From a virus: a stretch of 38,759 nt of DNA. The position numbers and the translations under genes are program-made. The number at the start of each line of letters is the position of its first letter. Positions within the stretch are counted from its first letter, which is position 1. The notes below the pieces were generated by a model, which saw only the letters and a program-made list of their open reading frames with translations, was not told the origin of the DNA and ran no database searches. Location of the stretch: positions 1-38,759 of IMG/VR virus record IMGVR_UViG_3300048672_001203, one strand, 5' to 3'. Positions 5,911 through 14,756 of the stretch are shown piece by piece.

Positions 5911-6303
5911 TTATTTGAGTAAAAATAAAGAAGTTAATATAATTCCCAAAATTGCGGAGGACTTCGAAAAGAACGCCGAACGCCTTTTATACTTCTCTTT
6001 TTCCTTAATTACTATCCTAAATTCTTCACTTCTTGTAAGTGTGTCAATATTCCAAGCTTGCTTCAGATCCTCCACTTGCACATGTAACAATTGAACTTGC
6101 TTTTTCAGCGTATCCCGTTGGGATAGCAAAAGAGGGTGTATAGCAATAGTTTTTGCTATTTCGTCCGCTTGCGCCTTCGGAATAGTGAAAGTTACTGTTT
6201 GAGGTTGACTACCTGATTTTTGTGCGAAACACTTTTTGTAGTTGGTCAATAGTAAGAGCTGGAGAGTTGCTAATACTATCAATTTTTTTCTGAATTTCTT
6301 CAT
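5911..6303 (-). CDS. Exported, C-terminally anchored coiled-coil protein (inner spanin candidate)
   Basis: 130 aa. An N-terminal export signal (KKLIVLATLQLLLLTNYKKC ending FAQ) is followed by a Gln/Lys-rich helical region with coiled-coil character (LLSQRDTLKKQVQLLHVQVE) and a hydrophobic C-terminus SSAILGIILTSLFLLK. It overlaps the lipoprotein gene by 95 bases in another frame. A membrane-anchored periplasmic coiled coil overlapping a small lipoprotein next to an endolysin is the hallmark of i-spanin/o-spanin pairs. Here the order is reversed from lambda Rz/Rz1 and the anchor is C-terminal, so the assignment is an inference. Confidence 0.5.
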   Translation of the reverse strand: MKKFRKKLIVLATLQLLLLTNYKKCFAQKSGSQPQTVTFTIPKAQADEIAKTIAIHPLLLSQRDTLKKQVQLLHVQVEDLKQAWNIDTLTRSEEFRIVIKEKEKYKRRSAFFSKSSAILGIILTSLFLLK

Positions 6304-6442
6304 GATTTTTTTGAAGTTGGTTAATTCTAATTGAATCTTTTTTGATTTTAATCATTAAATCCTGTACCGTCGGCTCTTTTTTTTTCTGGCCACAACCTGT
6401 TACGAATGCAAGGAGCAGTAATACTATTATGATATTTTTCAT
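6209..6442 (-). CDS. Small lipoprotein (outer spanin candidate)
   Basis: 77 aa: MKNIIIVLLLLAFVTGCGQK has a type II signal with lipobox VTGC, cleavage before Cys17. The mature part is a short charged coiled coil (IKIKKDSIRINQLQKNHEEI) ending in basic residues. It starts within the last 4 bases of the endolysin gene and overlaps the downstream membrane protein by 95 bases. In a lysis cassette this fits an outer-membrane spanin. A general phage lipoprotein is the alternative. Confidence 0.6.
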   Translation of the reverse strand: MKNIIIVLLLLAFVTGCGQKKKEPTVQDLMIKIKKDSIRINQLQKNHEEIQKKIDSISNSPALTIDQLQKVFRTKIR

Positions 6443-6987
6443 TGTGTTGTTGATAGTTTAAGTGCGCGGAAGAATTTTTCAGCATAACCAGTGATCAACT
6501 CCGCTCGATCCATGCCGTTAATTATCCTCCTAGCTTCCTTGAAATTTGTTTCTTTTTCGTTGATATACTGAGACAATTTTCTTGTCGTGAACAAGCCTTT
6601 TTGCATGCCTTCAAATGTGATTTTGAGGGCAATTTCTGGGACTAATGCAAGCTCTGGATTATTGTACAAGTCCACTCCAATTGCATCACCTACCTTCTTG
6701 TACACGTGCCACCATGTTATTTGCACATACCCACGACCAAAATAAATTTTTCCGTTTGTGTGCGGTTTTCCGTATGGCCTACCTTTCCCTTTGCCCTTTT
6801 CCTCCACGGGCTGAAAGGTTTGGTTTGTTTCGTGAAATACGGTAGCTAAAATATAGGCAAATTGGGCTTCAGTAATAGAATCTGGTTTGTTATCGATGAA
6901 CAACCCTAGCCCTTCTACTTGCGATTGCCTCAATTTTCCACCAAACAAGTTTTTTCGGACTTCATCAAAGAATATTTCCTTATTCAT
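6439..6987 (-). CDS. Endolysin, GH19 chitinase-like muramidase
   Basis: Degrades peptidoglycan at the end of infection. 182 aa with GH19-lysozyme signatures: AYILATVFHETNQTFQPVEE places the probable catalytic Glu at residue 53, and YFGRGYVQITWW (residues 82-93) is the family substrate-cleft motif. The C-terminal half is helical. There is no signal peptide, so release needs a holin. It overlaps the lipoprotein gene by 4 bases and is separated from the upstream holin candidate by a hairpin. Confidence 0.88.
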   Translation of the reverse strand: MNKEIFFDEVRKNLFGGKLRQSQVEGLGLFIDNKPDSITEAQFAYILATVFHETNQTFQPVEEKGKGKGRPYGKPHTNGKIYFGRGYVQITWWHVYKKVGDAIGVDLYNNPELALVPEIALKITFEGMQKGLFTTRKLSQYINEKETNFKEARRIINGMDRAELITGYAEKFFRALKLSTTQ

Positions 6988-7001
6988 GAGTGATAAGATT
7001 T

Positions 7002-7030
7002 AAGCCTCCTCGTTGTTGTAGAGGAGGCTT
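7002..7030. terminator. Hairpin built from GCCTCCTC/GAGGAGGC
   Basis: A perfect 10-bp inverted repeat (7002-7011 with 7021-7030) around a 9-base loop, between the holin candidate and the endolysin. No clear U run follows on the leftward strand, so it may attenuate or process the lysis message. It consists of the GAGGAGG motif that recurs through the genome. Confidence 0.5.
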
Positions 7031-7036
7031 AGTTGA

Positions 7037-7243
7037 TTAATCTAATTTTTGTGTTGTTACAATTCTGAGGAATTCGCCAATTGCCTCTCTGGCCATTAAT
7101 AGGCCAAACGAAATCCAAGGACTTACATCTTCTGGAATTAATGCAGCAGATGCCGCTCCTCCAATCGTTGCCACCATAAGCATTTTTTTGAAAATGCTGA
7201 GGAGCGCAATGGTGTCTTTTGATATGTTTTTGAAGTATTGCAT
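7037..7243 (-). CDS. Holin-like small membrane protein (68 aa)
   Basis: MQYFKNISKDTIALLSIFKK precedes a hydrophobic stretch MLMVATIGGAASAALIP and a second one WISFGLLMAREAIGEFLRIV. Size, two weak membrane spans, and position directly upstream of the endolysin and after the fibre gene make it a holin candidate. A second membrane protein closes the cluster (5583-5840), so these may be a holin/antiholin pair. Confidence 0.55.
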   Translation of the reverse strand: MQYFKNISKDTIALLSIFKKMLMVATIGGAASAALIPEDVSPWISFGLLMAREAIGEFLRIVTTQKLD

Positions 7244-7249
7244 AGTGAT

Positions 7250-9853
7250 TTAGTTGATGATCCAGTATTGAACTGTTGAGTTACACCCTGTTTCTGTACT
7301 GCCGTTTGACTGTCTGGCTGTTATAGTTGCTGTACCTGCCGCTGAAATATTATATGTATAATCGTGTGCGCTTGTGCCCGAAAGTGTTTTTGTTGTAATC
7401 CAAATTATTGAATTTGTGGTAATTGAGGTACTTGTAATTGTCCCTAGCCCAGAGGAAAGATTTAAGGTTCCAACTGAAGAGCCAGATCCTATAATTATTT
7501 TCCCATTTAATCTAATACTTTTATTGTTTATATTTCCAATAACAGTAGTGTTAGATCCATCTCCAACAGCATCAAAGCCTACAACAGTTTCCTGGTCTTG
7601 GTTTGAGTTGTATGATTTTGTATTTGCACCAATATATACTGAATTGGTAGATCCAGTATTTGCAGTTATGTTATCCGCAATAAACTTTGCTGAGCTTTTC
7701 CCTATAGCAACATTTCTAACACCATTTATATTATTATATCCAGCTTCCCACCCAATATATGTATTTTGTTCTCCTGTTGTTGTTTGCCTACCAGCTTGAA
7801 CCCCTAAAAAACTATTGTAATTACCTGTGCTTAATAGTAATCCAGCTTGATTACCTACTATTGTGTTAATTGCCCCAGTTGTTATGCTTGTACCAGCGCT
7901 TGTGCCTAAAAGTGTATTTATGCCACCTGTGGTCATAGAAGAGCCTGCGCCTACACCTAAAATTAGATTTGAATTATCGTCATTTGTCCTAGACTCAAAT
8001 ACAGAAGCTCCCGATTGATTGAGAATTGAAAATATTGTTTGCAATCCAGATTTTTTCTTTAGACTAATATTTTCAGAATATACTCTTGAAAATCCTCCGC
8101 CATTTATAATAGGTTGAATTCCATTTGTTAACTGACAACTAGAATTATTGGCATCTGAAAAGCCTGTATAATTTGAATTTTTCGCAGTTTGTAGTTGGTA
8201 ATTACTAACAAGTATATGGTTTGCAGTTCCAGTTGATTGATTTACAAAATAATAATTAACCCCTTTATTGTTGGATGTTTCTGTAGATACTGGAATATAT
8301 CCCATTCCATATATATTGGAAATCTTAATACAGCACCCTGAAATATTTCCTACTATTTTGACAATTGCTTGTTCAGACCCGTTAACATAGTTCAATGGAG
8401 TACAAAATCCATTTGTAACATGTATTCCAAAACTCGAGTTAGCTCTTTCTAATAGAAATGCTGTATTTACAATATCAGCACCCCAATTCACCAATTGAAA
8501 GTCTCCCGAAATAGAAGAGCTATTAATATATGTGTGTATGAAATTTTTAAAAGCGTAACAAAAAATTGAATTCATATGTACGTCATCTACATCTCCAATT
8601 TTAATAGCCTCATTTGTTTGTTTTGCAATAGAACTAACATCTAGTAATTGTTGCTCTGTCAATATTGGTCTTAATGAATTTGGATTAAAATGTATGTCAC
8701 TTAACCTAGGAATATCAGCGCAAAACTTTAAGTCTACCCCTACTGACAATGGGTATCCATAGCATTCTGATATAGATAATTTTTCACAATTTTCTCCAGA
8801 TTTCGTTTCAATAAATTTCCAACCTCCTAAATAATTTATTTTTGTTATTTCGCATAATGATTTAACTGTTATTGTTGTAGAATATTGAATAAAACTTGCC
8901 CAATTTTGATTTGGGAAAACGAATGATATAGAAGATAATTTTGATTTTTCATTCATTTCTATTCTTCCAATAGTGTTTTTAATATATATATTAGTCCCAG
9001 ATATATTATCTTTATGCCAGTCAGATCCCATTAATGTTCTTCCTGTTGGGATATATAATACATTAGATATGTAATATGTTTTATTCTTAAGTATTACTGT
9101 TCCAATATTTAGGGCATTTTGAATGGAAATTAAATCATCTGATATGCCATCACCAATTGCTCCAAACCATTCAGAATATAACACCCCATTATAAATTCTC
9201 TTTAGCCTCTTCCCTCCTCCTGTAACTATAATAGTACCTAAGTTATCAGAACTTGAATTATCTGATGAATCATACTTCCAGAATCCCTCTTTCTCCAGCT
9301 CATTACAATAAAAAATTTGAGTAGCTGCTAAAACTGAATTGGACAAAGATCTCAATTCTGAAATAGAATACCCTTTATCTAGTTTTCCTAATAGTGCCGT
9401 TTGGGTCGCTGTAGAAATTGGCTTATTAAGGTCTGCGGTATTATCTACACTAGATAATCCAATAACAGACTTATCTAGTGTCTGCCATGTCTTATCTCCA
9501 CGATAATATTTTCCAGTAGTAGAAGGGCTTAAGTACTGCTCAACTGTTCTTTTTAGTCTCTTTCCGTTATTAGTTACAATAATAGTAGAGTCATTGCCAG
9601 TACTAGAATTATCGTTTTTGTCTAACTCAAAATACCCTTTCTTACCATTGTCTGTAACATAGTACAATGTAGTACTGTCTCCATTTGCAATTGAGGAGGC
9701 TTTAAGTTGCGCAATAGTCAACTGCTTAATTACTCCATTCACATACTTTTGAGTAATCTCTTTTCGAATTGCATCACCTGAAGCCGTTCTTACCTGAGAA
9801 AAACTGACAAATGTCAGAATTTGAAGAATAAATAAATTAATGAGTCTTTTCAT
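7250..9853 (-). CDS. Tail fibre/tailspike-like protein with signal peptide and YadA-type head repeats
   Basis: 867 aa. An N-terminal MKRLINLFILQILTFVSFSQ looks like a cleavable signal peptide, odd for a virion protein. Two related modules follow, each with TIIVT(N/G)xGKRLKR (about residues 88-104 and 206-222). GDGISDD then opens a right-handed beta-helix of pectate-lyase type. Residues about 620-760 hold repeats of the AG-x-TTG-x-N pattern (INTLLGTSAGTSITTGAINT) seen in YadA-head and Hep_Hag adhesins, and a Ser/Thr-rich beta domain ends the protein. Likely host-surface binding or polysaccharide degrading. It overlaps the 223-aa gene by one base, placing it in the late operon. Confidence 0.7.
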   Translation of the reverse strand: MKRLINLFILQILTFVSFSQVRTASGDAIRKEITQKYVNGVIKQLTIAQLKASSIANGDSTTLYYVTDNGKKGYFELDKNDNSSTGNDSTIIVTNNGKRLKRTVEQYLSPSTTGKYYRGDKTWQTLDKSVIGLSSVDNTADLNKPISTATQTALLGKLDKGYSISELRSLSNSVLAATQIFYCNELEKEGFWKYDSSDNSSSDNLGTIIVTGGGKRLKRIYNGVLYSEWFGAIGDGISDDLISIQNALNIGTVILKNKTYYISNVLYIPTGRTLMGSDWHKDNISGTNIYIKNTIGRIEMNEKSKLSSISFVFPNQNWASFIQYSTTITVKSLCEITKINYLGGWKFIETKSGENCEKLSISECYGYPLSVGVDLKFCADIPRLSDIHFNPNSLRPILTEQQLLDVSSIAKQTNEAIKIGDVDDVHMNSIFCYAFKNFIHTYINSSSISGDFQLVNWGADIVNTAFLLERANSSFGIHVTNGFCTPLNYVNGSEQAIVKIVGNISGCCIKISNIYGMGYIPVSTETSNNKGVNYYFVNQSTGTANHILVSNYQLQTAKNSNYTGFSDANNSSCQLTNGIQPIINGGGFSRVYSENISLKKKSGLQTIFSILNQSGASVFESRTNDDNSNLILGVGAGSSMTTGGINTLLGTSAGTSITTGAINTIVGNQAGLLLSTGNYNSFLGVQAGRQTTTGEQNTYIGWEAGYNNINGVRNVAIGKSSAKFIADNITANTGSTNSVYIGANTKSYNSNQDQETVVGFDAVGDGSNTTVIGNINNKSIRLNGKIIIGSGSSVGTLNLSSGLGTITSTSITTNSIIWITTKTLSGTSAHDYTYNISAAGTATITARQSNGSTETGCNSTVQYWIIN

Positions 9854-10524
9854 TATAATGTAATTTGAAGGGTTGGTATGATATAAATTCCAGTTGGAGT
9901 GATTGATATTCTTGCGTAAGAAGTATTTCCATTTTCATCTAGGAAATTTTCCACTGCAACATCGCCAATAAATCCAGAATCAATTAAATCTTGTAGTTCT
10001 GTATTATTTGCTACTGGCTTAGTTTTGATGGCATCAGATGGCAAAATTTCCCCTAGTACTAATTGTATTATCGTTTGATTGAACAATACCGTATTTGGGT
10101 TTTCTGTTGGTACTACGTAATCGTCTGGTGCAACATCGTAAATAATGAATTTGCCATTCAGCACAAATACATCCACCCCATCAGGTGAAACAATATTAAG
10201 CCTATACTTGTATTCATCTGGAGGAGGCGCTGCATTCGTTGGAGATGTTTGCAAAAAGTCAGATAAAATAGTCATCTTGTCAATAATGCTATCAGATAAC
10301 GATGATGACTTTGTAATCTTATTGTCTGCTGGACCGCTTGTTGTGCATTCCAGAATAGGACTACTTGGATTATTTTTCCAGACCGTTAATTCTGCCTCAA
10401 AATCGGATATATCCATTCTATTTGTGATGCTACCCTCACAAAATAGAATTGGAAAGTATATCGTTTGCTCAAACAGAGCCTCAATATTTAGAGGCTCTGG
10501 TATAAGATTTAGGTTTTTTCTCAT
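9853..10524 (-). CDS. Putative fibre adaptor / baseplate protein (223 aa)
   Basis: An N-terminal beta-rich domain (EQTIYFPILFCEGSITNRMD, then ISDFEAELTVWKN) resembles the N-terminal domain of baseplate upper proteins that attach fibres. The C-terminal half contains NNTELQDLIDSGFIGD and a beta-rich end. No signal peptide, unlike both flanking large proteins. Lying between two fibre-type genes, it is probably the adaptor that fixes them to the tail tip. By context and general resemblance only. Confidence 0.5.
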   Translation of the reverse strand: MRKNLNLIPEPLNIEALFEQTIYFPILFCEGSITNRMDISDFEAELTVWKNNPSSPILECTTSGPADNKITKSSSLSDSIIDKMTILSDFLQTSPTNAAPPPDEYKYRLNIVSPDGVDVFVLNGKFIIYDVAPDDYVVPTENPNTVLFNQTIIQLVLGEILPSDAIKTKPVANNTELQDLIDSGFIGDVAVENFLDENGNTSYARISITPTGIYIIPTLQITL

Positions 10525-10564
10525 TTCTTCGATTTTTCAATCAAATTACAAAAATTTCCTCAAA

Positions 10565-13500
10565 TTATGGGCTTACCTTAATTACCTTCAGGTAGTAGTC
10601 TTTTCTTCCTGCATCCTCCACAGGGTAACAACTCTGCCAATCTGTTGCTTTTATTTCTCCCTCAAAGTACTTGCCATTGATTTGAACACGATATTTTGAG
10701 GTAGTAGGCTCTAAGTTGTAAGGCCTGCAAGCAAATATTACTACAAATCCATCATTACTGTACGCTGTTCTTAGTGGAAGATAATTTTGAGAATTTTTCC
10801 AGTCCATTGCCTTGTGCTTAGTCCATGTAATCCCATTATCATAAGACTGCTCACTATTCCATTGTGAGAAAATTAATTTATCTCTCAGTCCTGCTAATGT
10901 AATAGTTTCACCACCAATCGAAATAGACTTATTGATTATTGCCGATTGTGCAAATATAGCATTATACCCGTCAGCTGGAGTGTCTGCCTGCGGGCTACTC
11001 CAAAACAAATTACCTTTAGATCCGCTCATAAACTGCATCATAATAGATTCAAAAGCAACCTCCCTTGGTAAGGTAAGTACACTTCTATCTCCATAATGTG
11101 AAAATTCTTGCGAATCATGCCACCTCCATACGCCCATTCCTACACCTGTTCTATCACAAACGATTTTCAGCATTTGGATTGTCTCCTTGTTTCTCATTTT
11201 CTTGTTTATATACACATCCGTCTCAATCAAGCTGGTTGATTTTGAAAGAACGTGATCAACATTGTATCCAGAGAATCCAGACAAGTCATAAGTATTTCCA
11301 AAATGATTTACTTTTCTTAGATAGGTACCGCTTGGAGAATAAACCATTTTTCCTTGTTCCCATGAATCCTCGCTAATATTATTTACCTCTTCAAGTAAAA
11401 ACAAATTTTCATAGTCTGTGATATACTTGTCTACTCCATTTAGATTGAAGGTATTCCAAAAGTAGTTTGTAATACTCCAAGTGAGCCCACTTCCATCGTC
11501 GCGCGGAAAAGTGCGACTAGGATAATTTCCATTAGCGTCAGGGTATCTACCTTGTGCAGTATATCCGAATGTGAAAAGTGGTGCCATGTATTGTGCAAGT
11601 ACCAACCCTAAGGACTTGTCCGCTATACCTGCATAGTAAGCGGCCAATCTCTTGCTTGGATCTACCTCCTCACCCGTTACTAGCCCAATCTCTACATCAC
11701 TTTCGTGTGCAGCTCTTCTATTTCTTATCCCATCAGGAGAATCACCTAAGCCGAATGGACCGCCCATAGATCGTCCCAAATTATAAGATTCTGAAATACT
11801 TTTTGTTCTAAAATAGGTGTCTGCATCAAGTCCATCCACATTGAAGTTGTGCATCAAGAACAAATCATATCTTTCATTGTACGGCCTTGCAGAGGTGAAA
11901 CTTTGATTTGTTACTCCCGGACAATTATCCCAAAAATCTACACAAGCCTGAAACTGGTTATTTCTCCAACTCCAAATACCTTTCTTGAATGGTGTTGTTC
12001 CGTTAGCTGCAAATTGACCCAATGCGTCATTGTTCATCATCACCACATAATTGGGTAGTTGGTTGTCAATTCTTGCATTGTATTTTGTCGGAATATTGAC
12101 ATCTGGAAACTTGTGCGGACTGAATACCCCTAAAGATGTTTCTTTTGCTACGCCTTGAAAAGCATTAGGAAAAGTAAAATCTCCGTACGATGGTTGTAGG
12201 TAATATAGTGTCTTACTCCCTGAACCTGTACAGTTTGTTGCCTGAAGCCTTACGGTATATGTTCCAGTTTGTAGTCCTGCAACTGAAAAAGTAATAACCG
12301 AGGAGGTAGGCGCAACAAATCCAGTTTTTACTATTGTACTACCTTGTATGACATACCAATTAATTCCGTATGTTCCTGTAGAATTGAAGGTACATGAAAT
12401 TTGCTCTTGGCCAGAAACTTGCGTGGCTGATAGCACATCAAATCCACCTTCGCAATTTGGCAAATTCCCTGTGTTTCCTCCTCCGCTAACAGAGTTAGGT
12501 AAAAAATACTTAAACCTTGCATTTGCAAGAGTGCTATTATTACCCGAAGCAACCGCCAATCGGGTAATAAATCTTTTTTGCCCAGTAAAACATCCTAAAA
12601 CTTTTGTAATCTGAGTATATGCAACAACTGTTGCGCTATCTGTATTTTTGCTATAAGAGAAAATACAATCATTTCCAGATCGTTCAGCTTTCACCCATAT
12701 TGGAAGCGTTTTATTTGCCAAATAGGTTACAACCGATGTTGGTGCGTTTTTTGTTGGTCTGCGAGTAACAAACAAAGTATCATTGCGCCACAATACAGAA
12801 ACATGCTTAGAATTTGCACTATCGTATTCAGCAACCATTATACCAGCACCACCTTTGCTATTCTGTAAATTCTGAAACAAAGTGATATACGCCTTGCGAG
12901 TGAAATTGACATTTTTCTCATCAAAACGATAGACCCTAGGATTGTCTCTAGTGCCTCCAAATTGACCAGCTCCATAAATTTCAAAATCGTCTTCCTTGTA
13001 AAAGATTCTTTTTCCCGGCAACTTATCTGTAATAACTGTAGCGCCTATATGGTTTAGCGTGGATACAGCCTGACAAATTGCCTTAGTTGCAACAAATTGA
13101 ATTGTATAGGTACCAGTGTTTTGCTCTCCAATATTGATTCTTAATGTTGCGGAGGTTGATGGCTCCGTTTGTCCAGTAATTAATGTACTCCCTCCACTTT
13201 TCAGATACCAGTTAAACGGATTGATATTTGAGTTTGGGCTATCTAATGTAATATCATAAAGAGAAGTGAACCCGGCTACTTTTTGTACCAATGAAATTGA
13301 TAGGCTGCAATTTCTTATAGTTAATGTCTGAGAATTTGCAGAGGCAACTTTTCCGCTTTCTGTACATACAACGTAGTAATCGCCAGTAGACAATCCAGTG
13401 CCTATAATTTGACTTGTATTAGATACAATTACAGGAGAGCCAATAGAAACACCCCCGATCTGGTATAATTGACAACTAGAGGCAAAAGTATATCCATCTA

Positions 13501-14665
13501 CATATATATTGCTTCCGTTATCCTTAATAGAAACCGTTGGAGTTGCCGAAACTAGAGCTGTTACACTAACCGTGTTTGAATTGCCTACACTTACTCCATT
13601 GTTTGTCGATGAGGCATAATAACTGCCATTTTCCACCCTTTCAAAAACGATTGAGGAGGAGGTAGTAGTTACTGGGCTTCTGTATGCCGAACCATTTCTA
13701 TACAATTGAACTATATTGGTTCCTGTCTGTAAATTTGAAATTCTGACATTTGCAAGATTTTCAATACTGGCAACTGGAGAAGGTAAAGGCAAGGAGTGGG
13801 TAAATCCAATGTTTGCGGTACAAATTTTTTGATCAGACTTGAATACTAATGTATATGTGCCAACCGGTGCGCCTCCAACATCTATCCGAAAAACATTGCC
13901 AGTCGTTTCCGAGGTTGTTGATAGTCCCCTTAAAGTATTTGAAGCATCGTAAATCTCCCAATGATACGGACGTGTCCCGGTACTTGTTGTAGTCGCATTG
14001 ACATCATATAACGTATTTGTACCCGAAACCTTGGTGACTGAATTAAGCGTCAAATTACAGGTATCTAGTGTAACATTGCTTGACTTAAGAGACAAGGTAT
14101 ATCCGCTTACAATTTGCTTAATGTAGTATTGGCCTCGTGGCAAATCATACATTAGAATCTGATTTGCTTGAATAATTGGCACACCTGCACCTATCTGAGC
14201 ATCGTTAATGGCTGCGTAAACATAAGCAATACCACCAACGGCCAAATTGCCCCCTTTGACACCCTGATATTCAATCGACGCCGTAGGGGTTTGCGTGGGT
14301 GCTAAAATATTGAATCTGATTTGGTTTGAGTATCCAGTTGTAGAGGTAGTTAGTGTGTCTCTCCACCTTCCTACGTAAATACCTCCGCTACTTGTTGGGG
14401 AAATAGCAGAAACTAGTAAGGTGTCCGACCAACCACGGGGGGAATAGGATCCACTAGATAGCCCAGTTTCGAACCATTCCAAACGGCTGTTAGCTGGACG
14501 GGTTGAATTGTAGGTAAGTTTTACTAATTGCAATTCTGCTGCATCATAAGTGCCTCCACTATTCTGAGGAACACCTACCGCAATTACATTTGGTGCCTGA
14601 CCCATACCAATAAATCCGACAAATGTCAGAAAAATAAGTAATACATGTCTGATAATGTTTTTCAT
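10565..14665 (-). CDS. Giant secreted-type protein: Ig-like repeats, LamG-like domain and hydrolase-like C-terminus
   Basis: 1366 aa, the largest gene. MKNIIRHVLLIFLTFVGFIG then MGQ is a plausible signal peptide. Three related beta-sandwich modules contain a TxVSGTNTLYDV / QKVAGFTSLYDI / TQVSGQEQISC strand and a later GTYT strand (about residues 205-290, 455-545 and 745-830). Between the second and third is a concanavalin/LamG-like domain (EDDFEIYGAGQFGGT to ARFKYFLP). The C-terminal 530 residues form one large Trp- and Asp-rich domain (GLDADTYFRTKSISES; GVGMGVWRWHDSQEF) that looks like a glycosidase barrel. Probably a tail-tip or spike protein acting on surface glycan; an exported protein made in the cell is the alternative. 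Confidence 0.6.
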   Translation of the reverse strand: MKNIIRHVLLIFLTFVGFIGMGQAPNVIAVGVPQNSGGTYDAAELQLVKLTYNSTRPANSRLEWFETGLSSGSYSPRGWSDTLLVSAISPTSSGGIYVGRWRDTLTTSTTGYSNQIRFNILAPTQTPTASIEYQGVKGGNLAVGGIAYVYAAINDAQIGAGVPIIQANQILMYDLPRGQYYIKQIVSGYTLSLKSSNVTLDTCNLTLNSVTKVSGTNTLYDVNATTTSTGTRPYHWEIYDASNTLRGLSTTSETTGNVFRIDVGGAPVGTYTLVFKSDQKICTANIGFTHSLPLPSPVASIENLANVRISNLQTGTNIVQLYRNGSAYRSPVTTTSSSIVFERVENGSYYASSTNNGVSVGNSNTVSVTALVSATPTVSIKDNGSNIYVDGYTFASSCQLYQIGGVSIGSPVIVSNTSQIIGTGLSTGDYYVVCTESGKVASANSQTLTIRNCSLSISLVQKVAGFTSLYDITLDSPNSNINPFNWYLKSGGSTLITGQTEPSTSATLRINIGEQNTGTYTIQFVATKAICQAVSTLNHIGATVITDKLPGKRIFYKEDDFEIYGAGQFGGTRDNPRVYRFDEKNVNFTRKAYITLFQNLQNSKGGAGIMVAEYDSANSKHVSVLWRNDTLFVTRRPTKNAPTSVVTYLANKTLPIWVKAERSGNDCIFSYSKNTDSATVVAYTQITKVLGCFTGQKRFITRLAVASGNNSTLANARFKYFLPNSVSGGGNTGNLPNCEGGFDVLSATQVSGQEQISCTFNSTGTYGINWYVIQGSTIVKTGFVAPTSSVITFSVAGLQTGTYTVRLQATNCTGSGSKTLYYLQPSYGDFTFPNAFQGVAKETSLGVFSPHKFPDVNIPTKYNARIDNQLPNYVVMMNNDALGQFAANGTTPFKKGIWSWRNNQFQACVDFWDNCPGVTNQSFTSARPYNERYDLFLMHNFNVDGLDADTYFRTKSISESYNLGRSMGGPFGLGDSPDGIRNRRAAHESDVEIGLVTGEEVDPSKRLAAYYAGIADKSLGLVLAQYMAPLFTFGYTAQGRYPDANGNYPSRTFPRDDGSGLTWSITNYFWNTFNLNGVDKYITDYENLFLLEEVNNISEDSWEQGKMVYSPSGTYLRKVNHFGNTYDLSGFSGYNVDHVLSKSTSLIETDVYINKKMRNKETIQMLKIVCDRTGVGMGVWRWHDSQEFSHYGDRSVLTLPREVAFESIMMQFMSGSKGNLFWSSPQADTPADGYNAIFAQSAIINKSISIGGETITLAGLRDKLIFSQWNSEQSYDNGITWTKHKAMDWKNSQNYLPLRTAYSNDGFVVIFACRPYNLEPTTSKYRVQINGKYFEGEIKATDWQSCYPVEDAGRKDYYLKVIKVSP

Positions 14666-14722
14666 AAGATTTTTTTATTAGTTTTGAATTGCAATAAGAA
14701 TTTTTTACCATTATTTATTTCA

Positions 14723-14753
14723 TAATACCACATCATTTTACGGTGTGGTATTA
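14723..14753. terminator. Hairpin between tail-tip and large spike genes
   Basis: TAATACCACA (14723-14732) pairs perfectly with TGTGGTATTA (14744-14753). T-rich sequence follows on the plus strand; on the leftward coding strand the flank is AT-rich without a good U run. Probably a partial terminator that lowers expression of the downstream fibre genes. Confidence 0.5.
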
Positions 14754-14756
14754 TTT

